A stretch of 64,000 nucleotides of DNA from Bacteroides sp. M10 (GCF_014334015.1 NZ_CP060488.1:2748501-2812500); one strand, 5' to 3'. Counted from the stretch's first letter, positions 27,458 to 37,279 are shown. Made by a program: numbers and translations. The notes: generated from the sequence alone by a model not told the origin.

Positions 27458-28945
27458 ATGAGCACAGAAAACGAAGAATGGCGCGAAAATTCTTTCAATG
27501 AAGAGAATACAGGTGCCGGCCGTGATGGTAACAGGTCTTACAACAGAGAAGGTGGAGAACGTCCGTATCGTCCTTCTTATAACCGTGAAGGCGGGGATCG
27601 CCCGTATCGCCCGCGATTTAATGCCAACAATGAAGGAGGCGAACGCCCGCAGCGTTCGTATGGTGACCGCTCTTATGGCGATCGTCCTCAACGTCCTTCT
27701 TACAATCGTGAAGGTGGCGATCGTCCGTATCGTCCTCGCTTCAATAACAATAATGAAGGAGGCGAACGCCCGCAACGTTCTTACAACCGCGAAGGTGGTT
27801 CTTATGATCGTCCTCAACGTCCTTCCTACAACCGTGAAGGTGGTTCTTATGACCGTCCCCAACGTCCCCGTTTCAATAGCGGCGAAGGTGGTGATCGTCC
27901 TCAACGTCCTTCTTACAACCGTGAAGGCGGCGACCGTCCTTACCGTCCCCGCTTTAATAACGGCGAAGGTGGCGACCGTCCTCAACGTCCTTCTTACAAC
28001 CGTGAAGGTGGTGACCGTCCGTATCGTCCCCGTTTTAATAATGGCGAAGGTGGTGGAGGCTATCGCAGCAACAACGGTGGCGGTGGTGGAGGCTATCGTC
28101 CGAGATACAACAATGACCGTTCACAAGGAGGCTATCGTCCTCGTCCGCGTACCGGCGATTATGATCCGAATGCTAAGTATAGCGTAAAGAAGCAGATCGA
28201 GTACAAGGAACAGTTTATTGATCCGAATGAACCGATCCGTCTGAATAAGTTCTTGGCTAATGCCGGTGTTTGTTCACGTCGCGAGGCTGATGAATTTATC
28301 ACAGCAGGTGTGGTTTCTGTAAACGGTGAAGTAGTAACGGAATTGGGTACAAAGATCAAGCGTTCGGATGTGGTTAAGTTCCATGACGAACCGGTAAGCA
28401 TCGAACGTAAGGTATATGTATTGTTGAATAAGCCGAAAGATACGGTTACTACATCGGATGATCCACAGGAACGCCGTACAGTAATGGATTTAGTGAAAGG
28501 CGCTTGCAACGAACGTATCTATCCCGTAGGACGTCTTGACCGTAACACGACTGGTGTACTCTTGCTGACGAATGACGGTGATCTGGCTTCCAAGCTGACA
28601 CACCCGAAATTCCTGAAGAAGAAAATTTATCATGTTCATCTGGACAAGAACCTGACCAAAGCAGATATGGACCAGATTGCAGCTGGTATTCAGTTGGAAG
28701 ACGGTGAAATCCATGCAGATGCGATCAGTTATACAGATGATTTCAAGAAAGACCAGGTAGGTATCGAAATTCACTCCGGAAAGAACCGTATCGTTCGCCG
28801 TATTTTCGAATCACTGGGTTATAAAGTAGTAAAACTCGACCGTGTGTTCTTCGCCGGACTGACCAAAAAAGGTCTGCGTCGCGGAGACTGGCGTTACCTG
28901 TCGGAAGCAGAAGTAAACTACCTCCGCATGGGATCGTTTGAATAA
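27458..28945 (+). CDS. RluB/RsuA-family pseudouridine synthase with Arg/Gly-rich N-terminal repeats
   Basis: Modifies uridine to pseudouridine in rRNA. Residues ~1-245 are low complexity: many copies of a unit like SYNREGGDRPYRPRFN, then Gly-rich GGGGGYRPRYNND. A canonical enzyme follows, with an S4 RNA-binding domain (IRLNKFLANAGVCSRREADEFI), the catalytic motif GRLDRNTTGVLLLTNDGDL with its Asp, and the C-terminal KNRIVRRIFESLGYKV. The extension resembles RGG-type RNA-binding tails and doubles the usual length (about 250). The DNA in the repeat is itself tandemly repeated and could vary in copy number. It lies upstream of asnS with a hairpin between. Confidence 0.88.
   Translation: MSTENEEWRENSFNEENTGAGRDGNRSYNREGGERPYRPSYNREGGDRPYRPRFNANNEGGERPQRSYGDRSYGDRPQRPSYNREGGDRPYRPRFNNNNEGGERPQRSYNREGGSYDRPQRPSYNREGGSYDRPQRPRFNSGEGGDRPQRPSYNREGGDRPYRPRFNNGEGGDRPQRPSYNREGGDRPYRPRFNNGEGGGGYRSNNGGGGGGYRPRYNNDRSQGGYRPRPRTGDYDPNAKYSVKKQIEYKEQFIDPNEPIRLNKFLANAGVCSRREADEFITAGVVSVNGEVVTELGTKIKRSDVVKFHDEPVSIERKVYVLLNKPKDTVTTSDDPQERRTVMDLVKGACNERIYPVGRLDRNTTGVLLLTNDGDLASKLTHPKFLKKKIYHVHLDKNLTKADMDQIAAGIQLEDGEIHADAISYTDDFKKDQVGIEIHSGKNRIVRRIFESLGYKVVKLDRVFFAGLTKKGLRRGDWRYLSEAEVNYLRMGSFE
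27540..28110 (+). repeat. In-frame tandem repeats in the pseudouridine synthase gene
   Basis: Repeated segments encode EGGDRPQRPSYNREGG and GGDRPYRPRFNN variants. Two near-identical 81-base copies lie at roughly 27890-27970 and 27971-28051. Unit lengths are multiples of three, so gain or loss of units would keep the frame. Confidence 0.75.
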
Positions 28946-28970
28946 TAAGTCAATAAATAACAACTTGACA

Positions 28971-29025
28971 GAGGACGAGGAAAGAGAGCGGGAAAAATGA
29001 ATCCTGCAATTGAAACCTCGTCTTC
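28971..29025 (+). other. Nested hairpin in the asnS leader
   Basis: GAGGACGAGG (28971-28980) pairs with CCTCGTCTTC (29016-29025) with one G-U pair, and inside it GCGGG pairs with CCTGC. It ends 24 bases before the asnS ATG. No T-run follows at once, so this looks like a 5' leader structure rather than a terminator. Confidence 0.4.
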
Positions 29026-29049
29026 TTGTATCTAAAAAGAAAAAGTTAA

Positions 29050-30453
29050 ATGGAAAAGATTGGTAGAACAAAAATTGTTGATCTGTTGAAGCGCACAGAT
29101 ATTGGCGCGATGGTCAATGTGAAAGGATGGGTTCGCACCCGCAGAGGTAGCAAACAAGTAAACTTTATCGCACTGAATGACGGTTCTACAATAAATAATT
29201 TGCAGGTCGTAGTAGATTTGGCTAATTTCGATGAAGAGATGCTGAAACTGATTACTACCGGCGCTTGTATCAGCGTGAACGGAGAAATGGTAGAGTCAGT
29301 AGGTTCCGGTCAGAAAGTGGAAGTACAGGCTCGCGAAATCGAAGTGCTGGGTACTTGCGATAATACATATCCATTGCAGAAGAAAGGGCACTCCATGGAG
29401 TTTCTGCGCGAGATAGCTCACTTGCGTCCGCGTACGAATACGTTTGGTGCTGTGTTCCGCATCCGTCACAACATGGCGATTGCTATTCACAAGTTCTTCC
29501 ATGAAAAGGGCTTCTTCTATTTCCATACGCCGATCATTACGGCTTCCGATTGTGAAGGTGCCGGACAGATGTTTCAGGTGACTACCATGAACCTGTATGA
29601 CTTGAAGAAAGACGAGAGAGGTTCTATCTCTTATGAAGATGATTTCTTCGGTAAGCAGGCGAGTTTGACCGTTTCCGGTCAGCTGGAAGGTGAGTTGGCT
29701 GCTACTGCTTTGGGATCTATTTACACATTCGGTCCTACGTTCCGTGCCGAAAACTCCAATACTCCCCGCCACTTGGCAGAGTTCTGGATGGTTGAGCCGG
29801 AAGTTGCTTTCAACGATATTACAGACAACATGGACTTGGCAGAAGAGTTCATCAAATATTGTGTGAAATGGGCGTTGGATAACTGTGCGGATGATGTGAA
29901 GTTCCTGAACGATATGTTCGACAAAGGTTTGATTGAACGTCTGCAAGGTGTATTGAAAGATGATTTCGTACGTCTGCCTTATACAGATGGTATCAAGATT
30001 CTGGAAGAAGCTGTTGCGAAAGGTCATAAGTTCGAATTCCCGGTTTACTGGGGTGTGGACTTGGCTTCTGAACACGAACGCTTCCTGGTAGAAGAACACT
30101 TCAAACGTCCGGTGATTTTGACTGACTATCCGAAGGAAATCAAGGCCTTCTATATGAAGCAGAACGAAGACGGTAAGACTGTACGTGCCATGGATGTTCT
30201 TTTCCCGAAGATTGGTGAAATTATCGGTGGTTCCGAACGTGAAGCGGACTATGACAAGCTGATGACCCGTATTGAAGAAATGCACATCCCAATGAAAGAT
30301 ATGTGGTGGTATCTGGATACCCGTAAGTTCGGTACTTGTCCTCACTCCGGTTTCGGATTAGGATTCGAACGTCTGTTATTGTTTGTAACAGGTATGGCGA
30401 ATATCCGTGACGTGATACCGTTCCCGCGTACGCCAAGAAATGCTGATTTCTAA
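29050..30453 (+). CDS. asnS: Asparaginyl-tRNA synthetase
   Basis: A class II synthetase charging tRNA-Asn. An N-terminal OB-fold anticodon domain ([25 protein letters not shown]) precedes the catalytic core with motif 1 ([19 protein letters not shown]), motif 2 ([25 protein letters not shown]) and motif 3 ([27 protein letters not shown]). The 467-residue length matches bacterial AsnRS. The segment [20 protein letters not shown] is AsnRS rather than AspRS type. A strong terminator follows. Confidence 0.96.
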   Translation: MEKIGRTKIVDLLKRTDIGAMVNVKGWVRTRRGSKQVNFIALNDGSTINNLQVVVDLANFDEEMLKLITTGACISVNGEMVESVGSGQKVEVQAREIEVLGTCDNTYPLQKKGHSMEFLREIAHLRPRTNTFGAVFRIRHNMAIAIHKFFHEKGFFYFHTPIITASDCEGAGQMFQVTTMNLYDLKKDERGSISYEDDFFGKQASLTVSGQLEGELAATALGSIYTFGPTFRAENSNTPRHLAEFWMVEPEVAFNDITDNMDLAEEFIKYCVKWALDNCADDVKFLNDMFDKGLIERLQGVLKDDFVRLPYTDGIKILEEAVAKGHKFEFPVYWGVDLASEHERFLVEEHFKRPVILTDYPKEIKAFYMKQNEDGKTVRAMDVLFPKIGEIIGGSEREADYDKLMTRIEEMHIPMKDMWWYLDTRKFGTCPHSGFGLGFERLLLFVTGMANIRDVIPFPRTPRNADF

Positions 30454-30474
30454 TATTTCGGTATATTTATGTAA

Positions 30475-30509
30475 AACTCGCATAATCTTTAGGTTATGCG
30501 AGTTTTTTT
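30475..30509 (+). terminator. asnS terminator
   Basis: AACTCGCATAA (30475-30485) and TTATGCGAGTT (30494-30504) are perfect reverse complements, followed by seven T residues. Confidence 0.92.
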
Positions 30510-30544
30510 ATGCTCTGAATCGCTGTATTTTCAAAATAAATCTT

Positions 30545-30552
30545 TATATTTG
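30545..30552 (+). promoter_or_regulatory. -7 promoter element of the DUF4488 gene
   Basis: TATATTTG fits TAnnTTTG, 40 bases before the ATG at 30593. No clear -33 box. Confidence 0.5.
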
Positions 30553-30592
30553 GAAATACGCATTCAAGAGTGTTAACTAAAATAATACAACA

Positions 30593-31084
30593 ATGAAAAA
30601 GCTCTATTTTTTTACCATGCTTTCAATAATGTTGTTAGCGGTAACAGGTGCGATGGCCCAAAAGAAAACTAAATTCAAGGCGGCCGATTTAAAAGGTATT
30701 TGGCAGCTCTGCCATTATGTGTCGGAATCTCCCGATGTTCCGGGAGCATTGAAACCCAGTAATACATTTAAAGTGTTGAGTGATGACGGACGGATCGTGA
30801 ACTTTACCATTATCCCCGGCTCGGATGCCATTATTACAGGATATGGAATGTGGAAACAACTGACGGATGATTCTTATAAAGAAAGTATCGAGAAGAACAT
30901 TCATCTTCCGATGCTGGATAATCAGGATAATATTTTGGAATTCGAGATCAAAGATAACGATTATCTCCATCTGAAATACTTTATCAAGAACGATTTGAAT
31001 GGAAATGAGTTGAATGCCTGGTATTATGAAACCTGGAAAAGAGTAGAAATGCCGGCTAAATTTCCGGAGGATATTGTGAGATAA
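30593..31084 (+). CDS. Secreted DUF4488-type protein
   Basis: A 163-residue protein with a signal peptide ([22 protein letters not shown]). The mature part looks like a small lipocalin-like barrel ([19 protein letters not shown], then [20 protein letters not shown], then [13 protein letters not shown]), the pattern of Bacteroides DUF4488 proteins. Function is unknown; export to the periplasm or surface is likely. It has its own promoter and is followed by a large inverted repeat, so it is probably separate from the polysaccharide locus downstream. Confidence 0.75.
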   Translation: MKKLYFFTMLSIMLLAVTGAMAQKKTKFKAADLKGIWQLCHYVSESPDVPGALKPSNTFKVLSDDGRIVNFTIIPGSDAIITGYGMWKQLTDDSYKESIEKNIHLPMLDNQDNILEFEIKDNDYLHLKYFIKNDLNGNELNAWYYETWKRVEMPAKFPEDIVR

Positions 31085-31108
31085 AGGGAAGATACCTTTA
31101 TTGTGAGA

Positions 31109-31178
31109 CACGGATTTTGCAAAATACTGCATGGTTGCCTGGCTATGCCTGACAACGACTTATTTTGTGAAATCCGTG
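31109..31178 (+). terminator. Long inverted repeat after the DUF4488 gene
   Basis: Arms 31109-31126 and 31161-31178 (CACGGATTTTGCAAAATA against TATTTTGTGAAATCCGTG) match at 16 of 18 positions. A T-rich stretch (GTTTTTATG) follows. The 34-base loop holds a repeated GCCTGGCTATGCCTG motif. Confidence 0.65.
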
Positions 31179-31259
31179 CCTGTTTTTATGAAAAAGATAA
31201 AAACAAAGATCTTTTGGACAAAATCAAAGTCCGTAGAAATAGAAACGAAAATGAAAAAA

Positions 31260-31267
31260 TAGATTTG
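31260..31267 (+). promoter_or_regulatory. -7 promoter element of the GH88 gene
   Basis: TAGATTTG fits TAnnTTTG, 74 bases before the ATG at 31341. No -33 TTTG is evident. Confidence 0.4.
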
Positions 31268-31340
31268 CAAAGGTTGTGTCTGCGACTTACTCTAACTTTG
31301 TTGCCAGTAATAGAATACAGTAACAAAATAAAGTAGAACA

Positions 31341-32549
31341 ATGAAAAACAAACTTTTACTGGCGGTAGGGAGTATTGCTCTCCTGACTGCTTGTGATGCT
31401 TCAAAAGAAAATGAAATGGAATGGTTCGACCATGCAGTGAAAACATCCGGACATCAGTTGCTCTATATGTCAGAACAATTGAAGAATGAACCGGACACCG
31501 CCTGTTTTCCCCGTTCTATCAAAGAAGGAAAGTATAGACTGGAGCACCCAACCGACTGGACGAGTGGTTTTTATCCCGGCTCCATGTGGCTGGCATACGA
31601 GTTGACAGGTGATGAAGTTCTGGCAAAAGAAGCACGCAAATATACGGACCGTCTGCAGGATATGCAATATTATACGGGTAATCACGATTTGGGCTTTATG
31701 ATGTTTTGCAGTTATGGGCAGGGCATCCGTTTAAAACCCGAGCCAACGGACCGTTTGATTCTGATTAACTCGTCAGAAAGCTTGTGTTCCCGTTTTCGTC
31801 CGGAAGTCGGACTGATCCGTTCGTGGGATTTCGGTGAGTGGAGCTATCCGGTGATTATTGATAATATGATGAATCTTGAAATGCTGTTCTGGGCTTCGGA
31901 GCAAACCAATAATCCGAAATATCGCGAAATAGCCATCTCTCATGCCGACAAAACGTTGAAGAACCACTTCCGGAAAGATATGACTTCCTATCATGTGGTG
32001 AGCTACCTGGCAGATAGCGGTGAGGTGGAGTCAAAAGGAACCTTTCAGGGATATGCCGATTCTTCCGCCTGGGCGCGTGGACAGGCTTGGGGAGTATATG
32101 GATATACTATGTGTTATCGCTTCACCAAGCAGCAGAACTATTTGGATGCCGCTCATAAAATAGCGCGGTTTATTATCGATCATCGTCCGGCTGAAAATGA
32201 CTATATACCTTATTGGGATTATGATGCTCCCAAGATACCGAATGAACCACGCGATGCTTCTGCGGCTGCCATAACAGCTTCTGCATTGCTGGAGTTGAGT
32301 GGTTATGGCGACAAGAAACAAGGGGAAGAATATTTTCGTTATGCGGAGCATATCCTGAAGCAGTTATCCTCTGATGATTATTTGGCCAAGGAAGGAGAAA
32401 ATCATGGTTTCATCCTGTTACATTCGGTTGGTAGTTTCCCGCACGACAGTGAAATTGATACTCCGCTCAATTATGCTGATTATTATTATCTGGAAGCCTT
32501 GAAGCGCTATAAAGATCTGAAAGAAAAATCAGAAAATCAGTCTTACTAA
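31341..32549 (+). CDS. GH88 unsaturated glucuronyl hydrolase (lipoprotein)
   Basis: Removes the 4,5-unsaturated uronic acid left at the non-reducing end by polysaccharide lyases, via enol-ether hydration. It has 402 residues with a lipoprotein leader (MKNKLLLAVGSIALLTAC). GH88 marks: WTSGFYPGSMWLAYEL, NHDLGFM with a catalytic Asp at about 116, IDNMMNLEML with the second catalytic Asp at about 174, RGQAWGVYGY, and DASAAAITASALLEL. It stands directly before the HTCS regulator and near two lyases, so it should finish the breakdown of a uronic-acid polymer. The exact disaccharide cannot be read from sequence. Confidence 0.92.
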   Translation: MKNKLLLAVGSIALLTACDASKENEMEWFDHAVKTSGHQLLYMSEQLKNEPDTACFPRSIKEGKYRLEHPTDWTSGFYPGSMWLAYELTGDEVLAKEARKYTDRLQDMQYYTGNHDLGFMMFCSYGQGIRLKPEPTDRLILINSSESLCSRFRPEVGLIRSWDFGEWSYPVIIDNMMNLEMLFWASEQTNNPKYREIAISHADKTLKNHFRKDMTSYHVVSYLADSGEVESKGTFQGYADSSAWARGQAWGVYGYTMCYRFTKQQNYLDAAHKIARFIIDHRPAENDYIPYWDYDAPKIPNEPRDASAAAITASALLELSGYGDKKQGEEYFRYAEHILKQLSSDDYLAKEGENHGFILLHSVGSFPHDSEIDTPLNYADYYYLEALKRYKDLKEKSENQSY

Positions 32550-32688
32550 CTTGGAGGAAGACCGTTGAAGATAATCGTATTCGTTTTGAAGCCAATACCG
32601 GTCCTTTATATGAGTTAAAAAAAAGGATTCATTTATCAGATTGAATTGAAAATACTTATCTTTACGATAAATTCTTCAATATTAGCTC

Positions 32689-35600
32689 ATGAAAGACCGA
32701 CATTTGCTATTTAAGTACATATTCGGATTAACCGTTTACATCTTATTTTTTCCTTTGGCTGTATCGGCTACCGACAGCTTCATCCATTTTAAACGATTAT
32801 CCGTGGATGACGGACTATCGCAAAATACTGTGCTAGCTCTGACACAAGATCATAATAATAAGATTTGGGTAGGTACCATAGACGGACTGAACTGGTATGA
32901 AGGTTCTCGCTTCGTTTCGTATTATAAAGCGCCGGATGATACGACCAGTCTGGCGAACAATCATGTCTATTCACTTCATACCGATTCGAAGGGTACGGTA
33001 TGGGTAGGTACGCAGGTCGGTTTATCCCGTTATAATATTGTAGGAAATAATTTCACCAATTATTCGTCACCGGACAATCAGCCGATGCAAGTATTGGCTA
33101 TCGGAGAACCGGAGGAAGGTGACCGGCTTTTGCTTGCTACCAATATCGGTCTGATGGTTTTTGATAAAAAAACTGGGCGGATGAAAGTGCAGCCAGAACT
33201 TGCCGGGAAAGTGATCTATTCTGTTTGCCGGATGAATGACGGCTTCCTATTGGGTACTTCGGAAGGTGTCTATTTCTATTATGTACGTAACGGAAACGTG
33301 ATCCGGCTTCTTCTTCAATTGAAAGGAGAAACGATCTCTGATATGCTTTATGACGATAAAACCGGGAATTGTTGGCTGGCTTCATTGACAAACGGGGTGT
33401 ATTGTGTGGATAATAACTTTCAAATAAAACATCATTATAACAAGCAAAATACTCCTGTTTATTTCCTTACAAACTCGGTCAGAACACTGTCCAGAGATGA
33501 TAAAGGAAGGGTTTGGATAGGAACCATGGAAGGTTTGCTTATCCTTGAACCGGAGACGGAAACTTTCCGGATCTGTCGTTTTTCTCCTGAAGATCCGACT
33601 ACATTGGGGCATAATTCCATCCGCTCTATTTTGAAAGACAATCAAGGGGGGATGTGGATCGGCACATTTTACGGTGGGCTTAATTATTATCATCCCCTCG
33701 CTCCGGCATTCGGACGTTTGCAACATTCCGCCTGGAGGAATTCGTTAAGTGATAACACGGTGAGTTGTATTGCCGAAGACCCGGATAATGGAAATCTCTG
33801 GATCGGCACGAACGACGGCGGATTAAATTATTATAATCGGAAAACCGGAGTCTTTTCATATTACCGGACGGGTACTTCCGCCAACTCTTTAAAGTCTGAC
33901 AATATAAAATGTATATGGACGGACAAGGATGGAAGTGTCTATATCGGTACTCACAGAGGGGGAATGAGCCGCCTGCATCATAAGAGTGGCAGGATAGAAA
34001 CATATTCCTTTCCCCATTCTACTACCCTGACTAACAGTTGTTACTCCTTATTAGACGGAACAGATGGAACGCTTTGGGTAGGCGGTATGAGCGGACTTTA
34101 CCTTTTCGACAAACAGACCGGAGAACTTTCGCAGCATCCATTAGCTAAAAAGCATAAAAAGTTGGAGAATGTATTGATATATACGTTGTTCCGCGATTCG
34201 AAAGGAAGAATATGGATTGGTACGGAAGAGAGTCTGTTTTTGTATGCCGGCGGGAAACTGGAAGAATTGCATCTTTCTTCTTCGGCTTATCTGCATGGGT
34301 TGATACAAGCTTTCTGTGTACAGGAAGATAGCCGTCATGAAATCTGGATCGGCTCTTCCACAGGACTATATTGTTATAAGGAAGGAGCACCGACAGCTTG
34401 GAAACACTATACGATGATAGACGGTTTGCCGAACGACTTTATTTATAGCATACTGGAAGATGAACGGGGACGTTTATGGTTGACAACTAACAAGGGGCTG
34501 GCTTGTTTCAACACGGAAGAGGGTACTTTCCTCAACTATACGAAGCAGGACGGATTGCCTCACGATCAGTTTAATTATTTCGGAGCTTGCAAAGCTCACG
34601 ATGGTACATTCTTTCTGGGGTCTCTTGGTGGCGTTGCTTATTTCAAACCTTATGAATTGGGTGATAATCCATATTCTCCGGATGCGGTGGTAACAGGAGC
34701 TGTTGTCTTAAATCAGGTGATTACGGATATGAAAAGTGAACGGGTACACTATTTTCAGGACGAGCAAGGGCGGATGCTGGGTATGTCGTTTCCTTCCGAT
34801 CAGAAACTTTTTAATATCCGGTTTGCCGTTATCAACTATTTGGCTGGCAAGCGGAATCAGTTTGTTTACAAATTGGAAGGCTTTGAAACCGAGTGGAACT
34901 ACTCCCGTCATGTTTCCTTTGCACGGGCGAGTTATTCTAATCTTCCGCCCGGTGAGTATGTGTTCAAGGTGAAGGCATGTAACAACAATGGAAAGTGGAG
35001 TGAAGCAACCACTGAATTTTTTGTGCACATCACTCCGATGTGGTATCAAACCTGGTGGGCAAAGACGCTTTTCATCTTCTTTTTTGTAGGGCTCCTCGTT
35101 TTTGTGATCTATTTTTTTATTGCCCGTGCCAAAATGAAGATGCAAGTCCGGATTGAACAGATAGAACGAAACAAGATAGAAGAAATCAGTCAGGAGAAAG
35201 TACGTTTTTACATGAATATGTCTCATGAGTTGCGTACTCCGCTGAGTTTGATATTGGCTCCGTTGGAGGAACTTTTGGAACAGAGTAATCTGAAAGGTAC
35301 TCCAGTACAGCAGAAACTGGATTACGTCTATAAGAACGGGCGGAAGTTATTGCACATTGTCAACCAGTTGCTGGATTTCCGTAAAGCCGAAGCAGGTGCA
35401 ATGCCTCTTCATGTTGCGCAGGTGAATGTAGAAGAACTGTTGCAAGATGCTTTTGCTCTGTTTAAAGAAAATGCGCAAAAGCGTACTATCAGCTTTCATA
35501 TAAAATCCGATTTAGAAGGACGGTTGTTTCCGGCAGATAAGACGTATGTGGAGACAATCTTGATGAACCTGCTGTCTAACGCCTTTAAGTTTACACCGGA

Positions 35601-36786
35601 CGGTGGAAGCATCTCGCTTTCCTTATGGACAGAGGGAGATACCTATGGTTTCACGGTAAGAGATAGCGGAATCGGTATGTCTCCAGAGCAGCTAACCCGT
35701 ATTTTCGAACGTTTCTATCAGGTAGACGGTCAGCGAAAGGGAACGGGTATCGGACTGTCATTGGTGAAGATGCTTGTAGAGAAACATCACGGCACTATTA
35801 CCGTAGCAAGCGAGCCTGCTCAATATACAGAATTTAAAGTCACTCTACCTGCTGACATAACTGCCTTCACGGAGAAAGAACGTGAATTACCGGTGCATGA
35901 AGTCGAAACATCTGCTTCTTTCCGGGAGCTTCCGGTGGCTGATGAGTATTTCTCTGGTGATGCGTCAGTTATAGTTTCAGAAGAACTATCGGATGACGAT
36001 CAGATAGAAGCTGGTAGTGAGGAAGGACGTCCTACTATCCTGTTGGTAGATGACAATAAAGAAATGGTAGATTACCTAAAAGATAATTTCCGGCAGAACT
36101 ATGTGACGCTTACCGCCGGAAACGGGGAAGAAGCATTGGCTATCATGAAAGAACACCGTGTAGACATTGTTCTTTCCGACGTGATGATGCCGGGAATTGA
36201 CGGCATCAAACTTTGTCAGTTTATTAAGCGAAATCTGCAAACCTGCCATATTCCCGTCCTTCTGTTGTCTGCCAAAGGAAGTGTCGATGCACAGACGGAA
36301 GGTATTCAGGCTGGAGCGGATGATTACATTGCCAAACCGTTCTCTATTCACTTATTGAAAGGAAAAATTGCTAATCAACTGAAAGCACGTCAGCGGTTGA
36401 AACACTATTATTCGAATACGATTGATATAGATACTGCTAAAATGACTTCGAATAATCTGGACGAGGAATTCATGAGCAAAGCTATTCAGGTGGTAGAAGA
36501 AAATATCAGTAATGAAGACTTCACCTCTGATGAGTTGGCGAGCCAGCTTTGTATGAGCCGTTCGTCACTTTATCTCAAGATGAATTCCATATCCGGTGAA
36601 CCGCCGGCAAACTTTATCCGGCGTATTCGTTTTAATAAAGCATGTAAATTGTTGCTTGAAGGGCGCCACTCTATTTCAGAGATTAGTGGAATGGTCGGTT
36701 TCGGATCTTCTTCTTACTTTTCTACTAGTTTCAAGAGGTATGTAGGTTGTTTGCCATCGGATTATGTAAAACTGCATACTAAGTAA
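32689..36786 (+). CDS. Hybrid two-component system regulator (HTCS)
   Basis: One-protein sensor and transcription factor for the polysaccharide locus. It has 1365 residues: an N-terminal signal or membrane segment, then two periplasmic seven-bladed propellers of Reg_prop repeats (NKIWVGTIDGLNWYEG, GTVWVGTQVGLSRY and so on, to about residue 665) and a Y_Y_Y Ig-like domain (to about 780). One transmembrane helix (~790-812) follows, then HisKA with NMSHELRTPLS (His about 846), HATPase (LLSNAFKFTPDGG), a receiver with phospho-acceptor Asp about 1164 (LSDVMMPGIDG), and an AraC-type HTH (~1262-1360). The family senses oligosaccharide products and activates the adjacent susCD operon. All key residues are present. 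Confidence 0.96.
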   Translation: MKDRHLLFKYIFGLTVYILFFPLAVSATDSFIHFKRLSVDDGLSQNTVLALTQDHNNKIWVGTIDGLNWYEGSRFVSYYKAPDDTTSLANNHVYSLHTDSKGTVWVGTQVGLSRYNIVGNNFTNYSSPDNQPMQVLAIGEPEEGDRLLLATNIGLMVFDKKTGRMKVQPELAGKVIYSVCRMNDGFLLGTSEGVYFYYVRNGNVIRLLLQLKGETISDMLYDDKTGNCWLASLTNGVYCVDNNFQIKHHYNKQNTPVYFLTNSVRTLSRDDKGRVWIGTMEGLLILEPETETFRICRFSPEDPTTLGHNSIRSILKDNQGGMWIGTFYGGLNYYHPLAPAFGRLQHSAWRNSLSDNTVSCIAEDPDNGNLWIGTNDGGLNYYNRKTGVFSYYRTGTSANSLKSDNIKCIWTDKDGSVYIGTHRGGMSRLHHKSGRIETYSFPHSTTLTNSCYSLLDGTDGTLWVGGMSGLYLFDKQTGELSQHPLAKKHKKLENVLIYTLFRDSKGRIWIGTEESLFLYAGGKLEELHLSSSAYLHGLIQAFCVQEDSRHEIWIGSSTGLYCYKEGAPTAWKHYTMIDGLPNDFIYSILEDERGRLWLTTNKGLACFNTEEGTFLNYTKQDGLPHDQFNYFGACKAHDGTFFLGSLGGVAYFKPYELGDNPYSPDAVVTGAVVLNQVITDMKSERVHYFQDEQGRMLGMSFPSDQKLFNIRFAVINYLAGKRNQFVYKLEGFETEWNYSRHVSFARASYSNLPPGEYVFKVKACNNNGKWSEATTEFFVHITPMWYQTWWAKTLFIFFFVGLLVFVIYFFIARAKMKMQVRIEQIERNKIEEISQEKVRFYMNMSHELRTPLSLILAPLEELLEQSNLKGTPVQQKLDYVYKNGRKLLHIVNQLLDFRKAEAGAMPLHVAQVNVEELLQDAFALFKENAQKRTISFHIKSDLEGRLFPADKTYVETILMNLLSNAFKFTPDGGSISLSLWTEGDTYGFTVRDSGIGMSPEQLTRIFERFYQVDGQRKGTGIGLSLVKMLVEKHHGTITVASEPAQYTEFKVTLPADITAFTEKERELPVHEVETSASFRELPVADEYFSGDASVIVSEELSDDDQIEAGSEEGRPTILLVDDNKEMVDYLKDNFRQNYVTLTAGNGEEALAIMKEHRVDIVLSDVMMPGIDGIKLCQFIKRNLQTCHIPVLLLSAKGSVDAQTEGIQAGADDYIAKPFSIHLLKGKIANQLKARQRLKHYYSNTIDIDTAKMTSNNLDEEFMSKAIQVVEENISNEDFTSDELASQLCMSRSSLYLKMNSISGEPPANFIRRIRFNKACKLLLEGRHSISEISGMVGFGSSSYFSTSFKRYVGCLPSDYVKLHTK

Positions 36787-36920
36787 CTGCCTTGCAGTTA
36801 TGCATTTGTTCACCACTGAGGACGCGGAGGACACAGAGGTGAATCTTGTTCATGCCGGTACGGAAATGAATGAGATGACATGTATTCTAGGAATATTTGT
36901 ACAGTATAAACAAGTTATAT

Positions 36921-37005
36921 GACACCCGGGTCTCATTAGTGCTGACACCCGGGTGTCAGGTATATCAACACCCGGGTGTCAGTGCCATTGAGACCCGGGT
37001 GTCAT
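36921..37005. repeat. Array of four palindromes, 23-nt period
   Basis: Four units built on TGACACCCGGGTGTCA. The symmetry centres (between CCC and GGG) fall after 36927, 36950, 36973 and 36996, exactly 23 bases apart. The spacers differ in sequence. Units two and three are perfect. Unit one (GACACCCGGGTCTCA) is the reverse complement of unit four (TGAGACCCGGGTGTC), so the array is also symmetric as a whole. Confidence 0.85.
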
Positions 37006-37279
37006 ACAACCTATTCATGTAGTCTGCAAATTATTTGAGTGCATGCTGTTTAGCTCGTAACCGTTCGAAAAGGAATTAAACAAAAACTAATAATCTTCAT
37101 CTTTCTATCGGTTTCAGTCATTCCGTTTGGGGGCTATTTTACCCTTTTACCCTCTTTGTATCCTCCTGTAACGCTTGTTTTGGACGAATTTTAAGTTGAA
37201 ATGAACGAAAACAAAGCCCCGTTAGACAGTATCAGAGAAGGAAGAAATGAATTGAAAGTCCTGTTTCGGACGGTTTACC

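Noticed and set aside
27389..27985. A 198-codon antisense frame with Thr/Arg/Val repeats
   Set aside because: The repeats are the mirror of the repeat-coding DNA of the pseudouridine synthase; no independent signal.
29296..30345. A 349-codon open frame antisense to asnS
   Set aside because: It lies wholly inside asnS, which has complete class II motifs. The antisense product is Phe/His/Gln-rich with no domain pattern, as expected from the complement of a codon-biased gene.
31103..31336. A 77-codon frame between the DUF4488 and GH88 genes
   Set aside because: It spans the long inverted repeat taken as a terminator and the possible GH88 promoter, and has biased, Lys/Asn/Arg-rich composition.
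36921..37005. CRISPR array
   Set aside because: The units are 15-16 base palindromes separated by only 7-8 bases and no cas gene is near; CRISPR spacers are about 30 bases.
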